Assembly (NCBI GenBank): GCA_965248545.1
Contig: OZ252110.1
Span: forward strand, 62,001-126,000
From: Alteromonas_E sp965248545
GTDB lineage: Bacteria > Pseudomonadota > Gammaproteobacteria > Enterobacterales > Alteromonadaceae
DNA: 64,000 nucleotides
Direction: 5' to 3'
The translations under genes were made by a program, and so were the position numbers. Positions 52,440 through 60,728 of this stretch are shown here, piece by piece (the first letter of the stretch is position 1; each line of letters starts with the position of its first letter). The notes under the pieces are model-generated. The model saw nothing but the letters and a program-made list of their open reading frames with translations, made no database searches and was not told the DNA's origin.

Positions 52440-52811
52440 ATGCCGAAGTTAACGCTCCTCCTCCTCGCTATGTTCTATGCTGAATGGAGCGTGGCGCAGA
52501 GCACTGTTTGGCATATTGAGCCAGATTCCTGCGTGGTAACAGAGACCGATGAGTTTTGTGATTCGGTGATCACTATACGGTTATTGGCTGAGCTAGATTC
52601 GCCTGCGTGCGTTTATGCTCGCAATCGCTGGATTGGCTGTTTTGCCGCAGACAAGCGCTCCCTGTCATTTCCGATAACGGTAACAGAAGATATCAGATTA
52701 GAACTGAGAAGTGACCAAGGTACCCAACTGGCTCAAGCGACCATTGCCTATACAGTGCTTAGAGCGCAAGCGCAGCGCCGCCGAATTCGATTACCGTGGA
52801 GCGTGTTTTGA
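52440..52811 (+). CDS. DUF3019 exported protein
   Basis: A 123-residue protein with signal peptide (MPKLTLLLLAMFYAEWSVAQ) and a small beta-rich domain with four cysteines (WHIEPDSCVVTETDEFCDS, SPACVYARNRWIGCF) that can pair as disulfides. The ATG at 52440 has a strong GGGGGAG; an upstream TTG at 52425 in the same frame is rejected because it would overlap the MipA stop and add polar residues. DUF3019 genes commonly stand beside MipA and a two-component pair. It overlaps the response-regulator frame by 4-16 bases, depending on that gene's start. Function unknown. Confidence 0.9.
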   Translation: MPKLTLLLLAMFYAEWSVAQSTVWHIEPDSCVVTETDEFCDSVITIRLLAELDSPACVYARNRWIGCFAADKRSLSFPITVTEDIRLELRSDQGTQLAQATIAYTVLRAQAQRRRIRLPWSVF

Positions 52812-53512
52812 CAAGTGTAACTTCCCACATATTGCTCGTCGAAGACGACGACCGCTTACGCGACCTGGTTAGCCAGTATTTGCACAAAAACCAGTATCGC
52901 GTCACGGCACTGGCCAATGGTAATCAAGTGTTACAGCACCTTGTTGACGATAAACCCGATGTGATCATTTTGGATGTTATGCTTCCTGGGATCGATGGTT
53001 TCAGTCTCTGTCGTCAAATACGCCAAACCTATACTGGCCCACTATTATTCATGACCGCAAAGAATGAGGCGATTGACCAAGTACTCGGTTTCGAAATAGG
53101 CGCGGATGATTATGTGATTAAACCGGTGGAACCAAGAGTGCTGGTTGCTCGCATTCAAGCGCTGTTGCGCCGCACCGCAGACAACTCTCCTACTGACCTC
53201 AACAACCTTGTATTTGGTCATTTGAGTATCGATAAACTGTCGCGTCGCGTCAGTTTAAAAGGTGACGATGTCGTACTGACAAGTCATGAGTTTGATTTGC
53301 TCTGTATGTTGGCTGAGCGCGCGGGCCAGGTAGTTGATCGAGACAGTATCTATCGCGACTTAATCGGCAGAGAATATGACGGCCTAGACCGTTCCGCAGA
53401 TGTCCGGATTTCAAGACTACGCAAGAAACTTGGCGACAACGCCCAAAATCCTTATCGAATTAAAACGATTTGGGGCAAAGGTTTTTTCTTTGTCGCAGAT
53501 GCATGGCAGTGA
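52796..53512 (+). CDS. OmpR-family response regulator
   Basis: A 238-residue response regulator: receiver domain with ILLVEDDDRLRDLV and the phospho-acceptor in DVIILDVMLPGIDGFSL (Asp60 counting from the GTG at 52796), then a winged helix from about residue 135 (LTSHEFDLLCMLAERAGQVV and RSADVRISRLRKKLGDN). The GTG at 52796 is given; a TTG at 52808, four residues later, overlaps the DUF3019 stop as TTGA and has GGAG well placed before it, so it may be the real start. It is followed after nine bases by its kinase. It probably controls the MipA-DUF3019 operon that encodes it. Confidence 0.93.
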   Translation: MERVLTSVTSHILLVEDDDRLRDLVSQYLHKNQYRVTALANGNQVLQHLVDDKPDVIILDVMLPGIDGFSLCRQIRQTYTGPLLFMTAKNEAIDQVLGFEIGADDYVIKPVEPRVLVARIQALLRRTADNSPTDLNNLVFGHLSIDKLSRRVSLKGDDVVLTSHEFDLLCMLAERAGQVVDRDSIYRDLIGREYDGLDRSADVRISRLRKKLGDNAQNPYRIKTIWGKGFFFVADAWQ

Positions 53513-53521
53513 GATGCATCC

Positions 53522-54739
53522 ATGACCCGCCTATTTCTCAGTTTGTACATTTTTATTGCGTTAAGCTTGGTCGGATTGAGTGCAGGATTGGAGCGCTTGT
53601 TCTTCAACCAGGAAACAACACTCACTGCGAGCCAACAAGTATGGCTAACTACGCTACAGAATTTGCAGCAATCTCCCGAATTGTTGAAAAATATGCTGGA
53701 GCAAAGTCAGTTGCCTTTTCAACGCCTCACCATTAATCAGCTTGGAGTGGCTGACTCAATTAAAAGCAGTCTCGAACAGGGGCAGATTGTTGAAGGTTTT
53801 GATCAGCGCCGCTGGATACTGTATGTCCCTGTCGAAACCCATGTCATCCGACTCGAAATAGACGAGACTCAAAGTCATTCGAACCCATGGTGGTTGTACA
53901 GCAGTGTCTTTTTTGCCCTGTTGGCCGTGGTGATTGCAGTTTGGGTATACCCACTGTGGCGCGACTTACACAATTTAACCCAAGCGACAGCGTCATTGAG
54001 CGATAACGGCAAAATCAAGCTCCCCAAAATAGCACCCAGTTCACCGATTGCAGAAATCAATAATGCATTGCGAGAATTAAGTGACAAAGTGCAGGTATTA
54101 CTGAAAAACCAACGGGAATTGACTGGCGCAATCACACACGAATTCAGAACCCCATTAGCCCGACTGAAATTCGCACTCGTAGATGGCGAACCGATTAGTA
54201 GCCAGCAACTTATTGCGATTCGCAATGACATTGATGAGCTCGAGTCTCTGGTTCAAGAAATGCTCGACTTTACTCGCCTCGATATACATGAGCCTGAACT
54301 GCATATTGAAAGCGTACCTATCCATGCGCTTTGCGAACAGCGCATCGCGAGTATCTCTGCGGTCAGCCCTATCACGATCAAACTGTGTGGCGATAAACCC
54401 ACCTTCAACGCAGACGGCCACTTAATCGCACGCGCAATAGACAATCTGCTCAGCAACGCGGTGCGTCATGCCCGCCAGATGGTCACTGTCAGCATAGAGC
54501 AACGAACTGACGCAATCGTCGTCAGTGTAGAGGACGACGGTTCGGGCATACCGCAAGCAATCCGCGAGTCAATTTTTGATCCCTTTTATCGACCGGATAG
54601 TGCGAGAGATAGGCAGTCTGGCGGAGCCGGTCTCGGACTCGCGATCGTCAAGCGTATCCAACAATGGCATGGTGCAGAATGCTGGGCTGAAGACTCGGCG
54701 CTCGGCGGTGCGCGCTTTTGCTTAAAATTCCCTCTATAA
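53522..54739 (+). CDS. Sensor histidine kinase
   Basis: A 405-residue kinase: an N-terminal membrane helix (about 4-22), a periplasmic sensor of about 100 residues, a second helix (about 128-147), a HAMP-like linker, and a HisKA domain with His206 in AITHEFRTPLARLKF. The ATPase domain has the N box LLSNAVRHARQMV and G boxes VEDDGSGI and GGAGLGLAIVKRIQQWHGA. It is the last gene of the MipA operon. The sensor domain has no recognised fold; the stimulus may come from the same envelope components (MipA, DUF3019). The start has a weak ribosome-binding site. Confidence 0.93.
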   Translation: MTRLFLSLYIFIALSLVGLSAGLERLFFNQETTLTASQQVWLTTLQNLQQSPELLKNMLEQSQLPFQRLTINQLGVADSIKSSLEQGQIVEGFDQRRWILYVPVETHVIRLEIDETQSHSNPWWLYSSVFFALLAVVIAVWVYPLWRDLHNLTQATASLSDNGKIKLPKIAPSSPIAEINNALRELSDKVQVLLKNQRELTGAITHEFRTPLARLKFALVDGEPISSQQLIAIRNDIDELESLVQEMLDFTRLDIHEPELHIESVPIHALCEQRIASISAVSPITIKLCGDKPTFNADGHLIARAIDNLLSNAVRHARQMVTVSIEQRTDAIVVSVEDDGSGIPQAIRESIFDPFYRPDSARDRQSGGAGLGLAIVKRIQQWHGAECWAEDSALGGARFCLKFPL

Positions 54740-54857
54740 ACGCATTGTTTTCACGCGACACTCGCTTCATCGATCGTTCGAGATTATCATAGGTATTCAT
54801 CAGCTTTTTCTTGAGCTTTATGTGCATCACCATCGGCGCCCAATTAAGGAATCTGCA

Positions 54858-56432
54858 ATGCAAATATCCATGACAACTGCAATCTATCGAAACTTTCTGG
54901 GCCACGCCCCAGACTGGTACAAAAAAACAATCATCGCGTGTTTACTGATTAACCCATTGCTGTTTATGTGGAATCCATATATCGCGGGATGGGCATTGAT
55001 CGCTGAGTTTATTTTCACACTTGCGATGGCACTCAAGTGCTATCCTTTGCAACCAGGCGGTCTATTGTTAATTGAAGCCCTCTTTATCGGCTTGACCACA
55101 CCGAAACATATGATGCATGAAATCTCCGTCAACATAGAGGTGATTCTCCTCTTAGTCTTCATGGTTGCGGGCATCTACTTTATGAAAGACCTATTGATGT
55201 TTTTGTTTACCAAACTGGTGATCAAAATACGGAATAAAACGGTGCTGTCTTTGTCATTTATCGCCGCCTCAGCTTTTCTTTCCGCGTTTCTAGATGCATT
55301 AACAGTGGTCGCCGTGATTATCAGTGTAGGACTTGGCTTTTACACGATTTACCACAAAGTTGCTTCAGGCAAAGAGTTTCATCACGACCATGACCACACC
55401 TCTGATGACGACGTCCCCGGCGCCAATGATTTGGAAGACTTTCGCGCTTTCCTGCGTAATCTAATGATGCACTCGGCGGTAGGCACCGCCCTGGGTGGTG
55501 TAATGACAATGGTTGGTGAGCCTCAGAATTTAATTATTGCGGATAAAGCCTCATGGGGTTTTGTCGAATTCTTCATTCGCATGGCGCCGATCACACTGCC
55601 GGTTTTTGTGTTTGGCTTGATTACTGCTGCAGTATTGGAAAAGATGAAATGGTTCAGCTACGGCGCGCAAATGCCTAAAGTTGTGCGCAATATTCTCATC
55701 GACTACGACCGCCATATGGACCAAGAGCGAACGCCTCGCGACAACGCTAGGTTACTCGTTCAAGCTCTTATCGGCGTATGGTTAGTGGTGGGACTTGCGC
55801 TTCATCTGGCTGCAGTCGGTCTCATTGGCTTGAGTGTCATAGTGCTCGCGACATCAAGCAGTGGCGTGATTGAAGAGCATGCATTGGGAAAAGCGTTCGA
55901 GGAAGCACTGCCCTTTACCTCGCTATTGTGTGTGTTCTTTGGCGTAGTTGCGGTGATCATTGACCAAGGTTTGTTCCAGCCGGTTATTCAATGGGTGTTG
56001 ACCTTTGACGGGACTAATCAGCTCGTCATGTTCTACCTCGCCAATGGTGTGCTATCGATGGTTAGCGATAATGTGTTTGTTGGCTCTGTGTATATCACCG
56101 AGGTTGCCGCAGCATTGCAACAAGGAGATATCACGCGCGACCAGTTCGATTTATTGGCCGTTGCAATCAATACTGGCACCAACTTACCCAGTGTCGCCAC
56201 GCCCAATGGTCAAGCGGCCTTTTTGTTTTTATTAACCTCCGCAATCGCGCCACTATTACGCTTGTCTTATGGCAAAATGGTTTATATGGCATTGCCGTAC
56301 ACCATCGTACTCACCATTGTCGGTTTTTTAGCGACCTATTTTGGCTTAGTAGAAGCGACTCAGTATCTGTATGATATGCACCTCATCGAGCACCATACTG
56401 AGTTGCCCGGTGTGGGAACCGACAGTCACTAA
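54858..56432 (+). CDS. nhaB: Na+/H+ antiporter NhaB
   Basis: NhaB exports sodium in exchange for protons across the inner membrane. The ATG at 54858, with AAGGA seven bases upstream, gives MQISMTTAIYRNFLGHAPDW, which fits the family N-terminus; the frame above it to 54822 is rejected. The 524-residue protein has about 10-12 membrane helices, including AGWALIAEFIFTLAMALKCY, the conserved SAFLDALTVVAVIISVGLGF near 145-164, GTALGGVMTMVGEPQNLII and VAINTGTNLPSVATPNGQAA, which holds the transport-site Asn/Thr. It is co-transcribed with dsbB, whose ribosome-binding site overlaps its end. Confidence 0.98.
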   Translation: MQISMTTAIYRNFLGHAPDWYKKTIIACLLINPLLFMWNPYIAGWALIAEFIFTLAMALKCYPLQPGGLLLIEALFIGLTTPKHMMHEISVNIEVILLLVFMVAGIYFMKDLLMFLFTKLVIKIRNKTVLSLSFIAASAFLSAFLDALTVVAVIISVGLGFYTIYHKVASGKEFHHDHDHTSDDDVPGANDLEDFRAFLRNLMMHSAVGTALGGVMTMVGEPQNLIIADKASWGFVEFFIRMAPITLPVFVFGLITAAVLEKMKWFSYGAQMPKVVRNILIDYDRHMDQERTPRDNARLLVQALIGVWLVVGLALHLAAVGLIGLSVIVLATSSSGVIEEHALGKAFEEALPFTSLLCVFFGVVAVIIDQGLFQPVIQWVLTFDGTNQLVMFYLANGVLSMVSDNVFVGSVYITEVAAALQQGDITRDQFDLLAVAINTGTNLPSVATPNGQAAFLFLLTSAIAPLLRLSYGKMVYMALPYTIVLTIVGFLATYFGLVEATQYLYDMHLIEHHTELPGVGTDSH

Positions 56433-56446
56433 GGAGTTTGTGCACA

Positions 56447-56968
56447 ATGATCAGGTTTTTAAGTCAATGGGCCCAACAACGTTCCAGCTGGGCGTTACTG
56501 TTTGTGTCAGCAATGGCATTTGAAGTCACCGCCTTGTATTTTCAGCACGGTATGGGCCTGCAACCCTGTATCAAATGTATTTACCAGCGTACAGCCATGT
56601 TTGGTATTGTTTTCGGGGCGTTGATTCCGCTCGTCAGCAATACAGCGCTAACGCGTTTGGTTGGCTATATCGTGTGGGGTGTTTCCGCTGTATGGGGATT
56701 TTTGATCGCATACGAACATGTCGATATTCTCGGTGCGGCAAATCCCTTTTTCGCGCCATGTGAGATAGTACCCAATTTTCCGAGTTTTATGCCTTTACAC
56801 GAATGGTTCCCTGCTGTCTTTGCTGCTCCAGGAGATTGCTTAGATGATTCATGGCAATTTGCGGGAATGGGAATGGCAGAATGGATGATGGTGATTTTCG
56901 GCGTTTACAGTTTATTATTGGCTACCGTTGTCAGCGCGCGTTTATTCGATATCTTCAAGCGGCCATAA
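56447..56968 (+). CDS. dsbB: Disulfide bond formation protein DsbB
   Basis: DsbB reoxidises DsbA by passing electrons to quinone. The 173-residue inner-membrane protein has four helices, a first periplasmic pair GLQPCIKCIYQRTAMFG (CxxC) and a second pair in PCEIVPNFPSFMPLHEWFP, with the partner Cys in GDCLDDSW. The ATG at 56447 is preferred to TTG at 56438, because AAGGAG at 56431-56436 is ten bases from the former and only one from the latter. nhaB-dsbB adjacency is conserved widely. Its last 27 bases overlap the 3' end of convergent ycgN. Confidence 0.97.
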   Translation: MIRFLSQWAQQRSSWALLFVSAMAFEVTALYFQHGMGLQPCIKCIYQRTAMFGIVFGALIPLVSNTALTRLVGYIVWGVSAVWGFLIAYEHVDILGAANPFFAPCEIVPNFPSFMPLHEWFPAVFAAPGDCLDDSWQFAGMGMAEWMMVIFGVYSLLLATVVSARLFDIFKRP

Positions 56969-57457
56969 CGCAATGTAGTCTTCGAAGTGATCGAGGTCGA
57001 CATCGGCCTCGGACACAGTTTTACCTCGAACCGACATGCCAGCCTTGTGCATCGCTGTCTTCTTACCTTTATTCAACAACGGATGCCAACTGGGCAATCC
57101 TCGCCCTTCGTGTAATCGCCGGTAACTGCAGCTCGGCGGCATATAAAATATGCGATCGAGATTGTCTTTGGTGAGTTGCACACACTCTGGCACTCTGACA
57201 GTGCGATTTTTGTAATCGGTACATTCGCAGCTTTTGGTGTTGAGTAATTCACACACTATATTGGTAAAGTGCACTTGTTCGCCGGGATTGATTTGGTCGG
57301 TACCTTCCGTGAAATACACAGAATCGGCGCTGGAGTCGTCGTCAATAAATTTGTGCAGGCAACACTTGGCGCAGCCATCGCAAATCGATTCCCACTCGGA
57401 TTGACTCATTTCGGATAGCGATTTGGTTTGCCAGAATGCTTGCCCAGAATCTGTCAT
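56942..57457 (-). CDS. ycgN: UPF0260 protein YcgN
   Basis: A 171-residue cytosolic protein with a Cys-rich N-terminus, CDGCAKCCLHKFIDD, and CELLNTKSCECTDYKNRTVR further on. The cysteines resemble a zinc- or iron-sulfur-binding cluster (family UPF0153/0260, CxxCxxCC), with the reaction unknown. The late GLPSWHPLLNKGKKTAMHKAG and AGMSVRGKTVSEADVDL match the family. AGGTG before the ATG. It is the last gene of the fadD-rnd-ycgL-transglycosylase-ycgM run, 35 bases after ycgM; ycgL-ycgM-ycgN is the E. coli order. Confidence 0.95.
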   Translation of the reverse strand: MTDSGQAFWQTKSLSEMSQSEWESICDGCAKCCLHKFIDDDSSADSVYFTEGTDQINPGEQVHFTNIVCELLNTKSCECTDYKNRTVRVPECVQLTKDNLDRIFYMPPSCSYRRLHEGRGLPSWHPLLNKGKKTAMHKAGMSVRGKTVSEADVDLDHFEDYIALWPLEDIE

Positions 57458-57492
57458 GTTATAACACCTATGTCGTGCGTAGCTTTTTGTTA

Positions 57493-58209
57493 TTACTGTG
57501 GAGATACTGACGCGGTTGCAGACGCGGTTGCAGACGCGGTCGCAGAAGCAGTCACAACACGCGTCGATACCGCAGCCCCAAAGGAGCTATCGAAAACCAG
57601 ATGATCGCCATTCTTCAAAGCCCCCACACCTGCAGGAGTGCCGGTCATCACAACATCACCAGGTAATAGCGTAAATGTTTGACGGATGTTTTCCAGCAAA
57701 CTGACGACATCAAACACCATATTGCTTGTCAGTCCAAGTTGCTGCAGAGTGCCATTGAGCGTGAGTGAAAAGCGAATCTGTTGCCAGTCTATCTCACTAT
57801 CAATGGGGACAAACGGCGTCAGATAGCAACTGTTGTCAAACGCTTTTGCCCTCTCCCAAGGATAGCCCTTGTTCTTTAGTTCAGTCTGCAAATCCCGTAA
57901 AGTCAAATCAAGGCCCAACCCGATACCGGCCACAGCAGACAGGACGTTGGCATCTGTTTTTGCGTTAAGCGTTGAGCCTATTAATATACAAAGCTCAGTT
58001 TCAAAGTGACAAACTTCATCTTGAAACGGTAAATCTAATGTTGCACCGAAAGCACTGACCGCGGTGCTCGGTTTGATAAACAGCACGGGAGCTGAGGGCA
58101 CCTCATTGCCCAATTCACGCGCGTGCACGACATAGTTGCGTCCCACACAGACGGCCTTACCCGCTTGCCATTGGACCGTTTGACCATCACTCCACTGGTG
58201 GTTGTACAC
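57493..58209 (-). CDS. ycgM: Fumarylacetoacetate hydrolase family protein YcgM
   Basis: YcgM-type proteins have the fumarylacetoacetase fold; characterised relatives are acylpyruvate hydrolases or oxaloacetate decarboxylases. The 238-residue protein has CVGRNYVVHARELGN, LFIKPSTAVSAFG, the metal-binding CHFETELCILIG (Glu-x-Glu) and VVMTGTPAGVGALKNGD. The GTG at 58209 overlaps the transglycosylase gene by 23 bases and has AAAGGG upstream. The last about 20 residues, after SSFGAAVSTRVV, are a low-complexity TASATASATASATASV tail encoded by 12-bp repeats, beyond the usual family end at about 219 residues; it is not needed for the fold and may be recent. Confidence 0.93.
   Translation of the reverse strand: MYNHQWSDGQTVQWQAGKAVCVGRNYVVHARELGNEVPSAPVLFIKPSTAVSAFGATLDLPFQDEVCHFETELCILIGSTLNAKTDANVLSAVAGIGLGLDLTLRDLQTELKNKGYPWERAKAFDNSCYLTPFVPIDSEIDWQQIRFSLTLNGTLQQLGLTSNMVFDVVSLLENIRQTFTLLPGDVVMTGTPAGVGALKNGDHLVFDSSFGAAVSTRVVTASATASATASATASVSPQ
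57509..57556 (-). repeat. 12-bp tandem repeats at the 3' end of ycgM
   Basis: On the plus strand the unit GACGCGGTTGCA occurs at 57509-57520 and 57521-57532, with a near copy GACGCGGTCGCA at 57533-57544 and a diverged GAAGCAGTCACA at 57545-57556. Twelve bases keep frame, so slippage would change only the length of the Ala-Thr-Ala-Ser tail of YcgM. Confidence 0.9.
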
Positions 58210-59227
58210 TGGCTAAACCCTTTTTAATTCGCTCAGATAAAAACGCCACGGAAACCCCAAAATAGCTTGAGCGATTCCACTTCATCAAGGTTTGAAAATT
58301 ATTGTAGACCAAATAGGCGCGTCCTTGAGGTCCATCGGGCAATATGAGGTTCGCGTTTAGTTCTACCGCAGGTAAGTTTGAGCCATCAAATCGCCGCACG
58401 CCCAGCGCTTGCCACTCCGCTAACGGTCTTGCACTTGCTCGGTTTAATGATGCCATGCCTGCGGTATCTATATTGGTTAATTTTACCTGCCGTCCCCACG
58501 TTTGGTCGCCACGCCAACCTTCAGAGGAGAGATAATTGGCGATAGACGCGAATACATCAGCAGTGGAGTTCCAAATATCGATGCGCCCATCTTGGTCAAA
58601 GTCGACTGCATACGTTAAAAATGAACTAGGCAAGAATTGACTCTGTCCCATCGCTCCCGCCCACGATCCCTTGAAGTCGGACAACGTGATGTGGCCCTGT
58701 TGCAAGATGTCGAGTGCGTTGAAAAACTGTTTGCGAAACAAGGCCTCTCTGCGCCCTTCAAACGCGAGAGTTGTCAGCGCAGATAACACCGGAACCTTAC
58801 CTTGAATGCGGCCAAAATTACTCTCATTTCCCCACAAGGCGACAATGAAACGCTTTTGAACACCATATTGTTGCTCGACCTTTTCCAAGATAGCGTGATG
58901 CTCTTTTATCCGGTCAACCGCCTGTTGGACCTTCCAATCAGGTACCCGCGTGGTTAAATATTCGTCTAGAGTAATCTTACGTTCTGGCTGGTTGCGGTCA
59001 CTTTTTATAACCTTTTTCCGCATTTGAATCGTCGCAAACGCTGGGTCCAATAGGTCCGCTGTATAGCCTCTTTCTAGCGCCTCAGCATACAAACCCTGCA
59101 CATACTGGTCAAAAGCAGCCTGGTCGTTAGCGAGGGCTCCACTTGAAAAGAACAAGACAGTGAAAACGGTACACTGGCTCAACAGTGACTTTAAGCCAAA
59201 CACTGAATTCCTAAGACATCCGTTCAC
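58187..59227 (-). CDS. Lytic murein transglycosylase (MltB family)
   Basis: A 346-residue periplasmic enzyme that cleaves the glycan strand of peptidoglycan non-hydrolytically. The catalytic Glu lies in VALWGNESNFGRIQG, near residue 130; other family segments are VLSALTTLAFEGRREALFRK, GSWAGAMGQSQFLPSSFLTYA and DIWNSTADVFASIANYLSS. I start at GTG 59227, which overlaps the ycgL stop as GTGA with AAGGAAG five bases upstream; the open frame to 59287 lies wholly within ycgL. The signal peptide ends GALA-ND. It has no lipobox, so it is probably soluble in the periplasm. In related genomes the same gene sits between ycgL and ycgM. Confidence 0.93.
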   Translation of the reverse strand: MNGCLRNSVFGLKSLLSQCTVFTVLFFSSGALANDQAAFDQYVQGLYAEALERGYTADLLDPAFATIQMRKKVIKSDRNQPERKITLDEYLTTRVPDWKVQQAVDRIKEHHAILEKVEQQYGVQKRFIVALWGNESNFGRIQGKVPVLSALTTLAFEGRREALFRKQFFNALDILQQGHITLSDFKGSWAGAMGQSQFLPSSFLTYAVDFDQDGRIDIWNSTADVFASIANYLSSEGWRGDQTWGRQVKLTNIDTAGMASLNRASARPLAEWQALGVRRFDGSNLPAVELNANLILPDGPQGRAYLVYNNFQTLMKWNRSSYFGVSVAFLSERIKKGLASVQPPVE

Positions 59228-59538
59228 CGCTCTTCCTTGGGTGGCTCGGGTGATAGCCCCAACTCGACGCGGTGCTCCGCCAGCCAATTTTCCTGTTTAG
59301 GTGGCATTTGTAAATAGAAACCATCCCGTTCAAACGCTTCACTCAGCGCCTCTGGTGAAACGCTATGCAAGGTTTTGTTCGTGTGTTTGGGAATATGCAT
59401 CACCAATATCGGATTTCCAAAACGTTTCATCAGCGCTTCTGGAACCTGACTAAAATCATCGGCTTTAGGGACATACAAATACATCCCCTCTTTGCTGCGT
59501 GTCTTATACACACTGCAAAGTAGACTAATTTGGTTCAT
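59224..59538 (-). CDS. ycgL: YcgL domain protein
   Basis: A 104-residue member of the YcgL family, recognised by CSVYKTRSKEGMYLYVPKAD, DFSQVPEALMKRFGNPILVM and the late GFYLQMPPKQENWLAEH. It has a small alpha-beta fold; function is not established. The ATG overlaps the rnd stop by one base (TAATG) and its own TGA overlaps the next gene's GTG (GTGA), so ribosomes likely pass through all three. Position after rnd and before the transglycosylase is conserved. Confidence 0.96.
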   Translation of the reverse strand: MNQISLLCSVYKTRSKEGMYLYVPKADDFSQVPEALMKRFGNPILVMHIPKHTNKTLHSVSPEALSEAFERDGFYLQMPPKQENWLAEHRVELGLSPEPPKEER

Positions 59539-60710
59539 TAAATTTCTCTTATTGAAGGTCCAAGTAACTGTTTAACACTATCGAGCATTAACGTTCGGCG
59601 CCAACCGGTTAACAAGTCTGGCAATAGATCTTGTGCAGAGGTTTCTTCGTGTTCAAACCACCACCACTTAAGCAACTGATTTAGCTGTTTTTTAGACGCT
59701 ATGATTTCAGCTGCGATATTGGAATCTTGTGCCGACTGCTGGACGAGTTTTTTTAGTTCGCTCAATTGCTTTTTGTACTGCGGTACATCATTGAGCCTTT
59801 TGACCCTGTCGAGCTGGCATTGTTCAGGATTTTGTTGGTACTGAGCCATTGCCTGGTTTACGATACCGACCAGTTGATCAGCATAGCGCCGAATTTCCTG
59901 GGGCAATAGTATCTTCATCGCCGTAAGTTGCCGTTTATCTCTTGGGCAATGCATGGCGACGGCGAGCAAATGTGGCTCCTTGATAATAAAATTGATCGCG
60001 ATGTCTTTTTCTCTGGCCATCTTTAAACGCCAAGCGGCCAATTTTTGCATCACAAAACGTTGTGAGGGGTTTAATTTCCACACATTGCCAATCGCCAAAT
60101 AAGCGCTTTTCTCGGGCATTTTAGCCGCTTTCTTAACCGCCAATAATTCCATTTCTTGATATAAAACATCGAGTAATTTCAAGTCTTTAACGCGCGGTTC
60201 GAGCTGCGTGTATAGGCGGTATAAATACGTAACGTCATTCGCCGCGTAATGGAGTTGCTTGTCGGTCAGAGGTCGCGCCAGCCAATCAGTGCGAGACTCC
60301 CCCTTATCGAGCGTGATTTCACACTCCAATTCAACCAAGCGACCATATCCTAAACTCGGCCCCATACCCAATAAATTGGCGGCAAACTGGGTATCAAAGA
60401 CAGGGGCTGGTGCAACGTCAAAATGACTCAAAAACACTTCCATGTCTTCCGAGCATGCATGCAGTACTTTAACAATATTGGGACTGCTTAATAGCTGCGC
60501 AAATGCCGTTAAATCCGACAAAGGCAAAGGGTCAATTAGGTAGGTATTTTGGCCATCGAAAACCTGCAACAACCCCAGTTGGGGCAGCAGCGTTCGCGTT
60601 CTCACAAACTCGGTATCTAGAGCGAGCACCGGACAATCAGCCAGGTGCTCACAGAGGGATTCGAATGAAGATTGGTCGTTGATTTGCCGATAGTGCTCAG
60701 ACACGTTCAC
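59538..60710 (-). CDS. rnd: Ribonuclease D
   Basis: RNase D is a 3'-5' exonuclease that trims tRNA precursors. The 390-residue protein has a DEDD exonuclease domain with LALDTEFVRTRTLLPQLGLL (DxE), KVLHACSEDMEVFLSHF and HYAANDVTYLYRLYTQL (Tyr-x3-Asp), followed by an HRDC domain at about 215-295 (SQRFVMQKLAAWRLKMAREK). The start is GTG at 60710; a second GTG two codons later is also possible. It is 18 bases after fadD and precedes ycgL with one base of overlap, so it belongs to the fadD operon. Confidence 0.97.
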   Translation of the reverse strand: MNVSEHYRQINDQSSFESLCEHLADCPVLALDTEFVRTRTLLPQLGLLQVFDGQNTYLIDPLPLSDLTAFAQLLSSPNIVKVLHACSEDMEVFLSHFDVAPAPVFDTQFAANLLGMGPSLGYGRLVELECEITLDKGESRTDWLARPLTDKQLHYAANDVTYLYRLYTQLEPRVKDLKLLDVLYQEMELLAVKKAAKMPEKSAYLAIGNVWKLNPSQRFVMQKLAAWRLKMAREKDIAINFIIKEPHLLAVAMHCPRDKRQLTAMKILLPQEIRRYADQLVGIVNQAMAQYQQNPEQCQLDRVKRLNDVPQYKKQLSELKKLVQQSAQDSNIAAEIIASKKQLNQLLKWWWFEHEETSAQDLLPDLLTGWRRTLMLDSVKQLLGPSIREI

Positions 60711-60728
60711 CGGCCTTGTTTTACTGTG

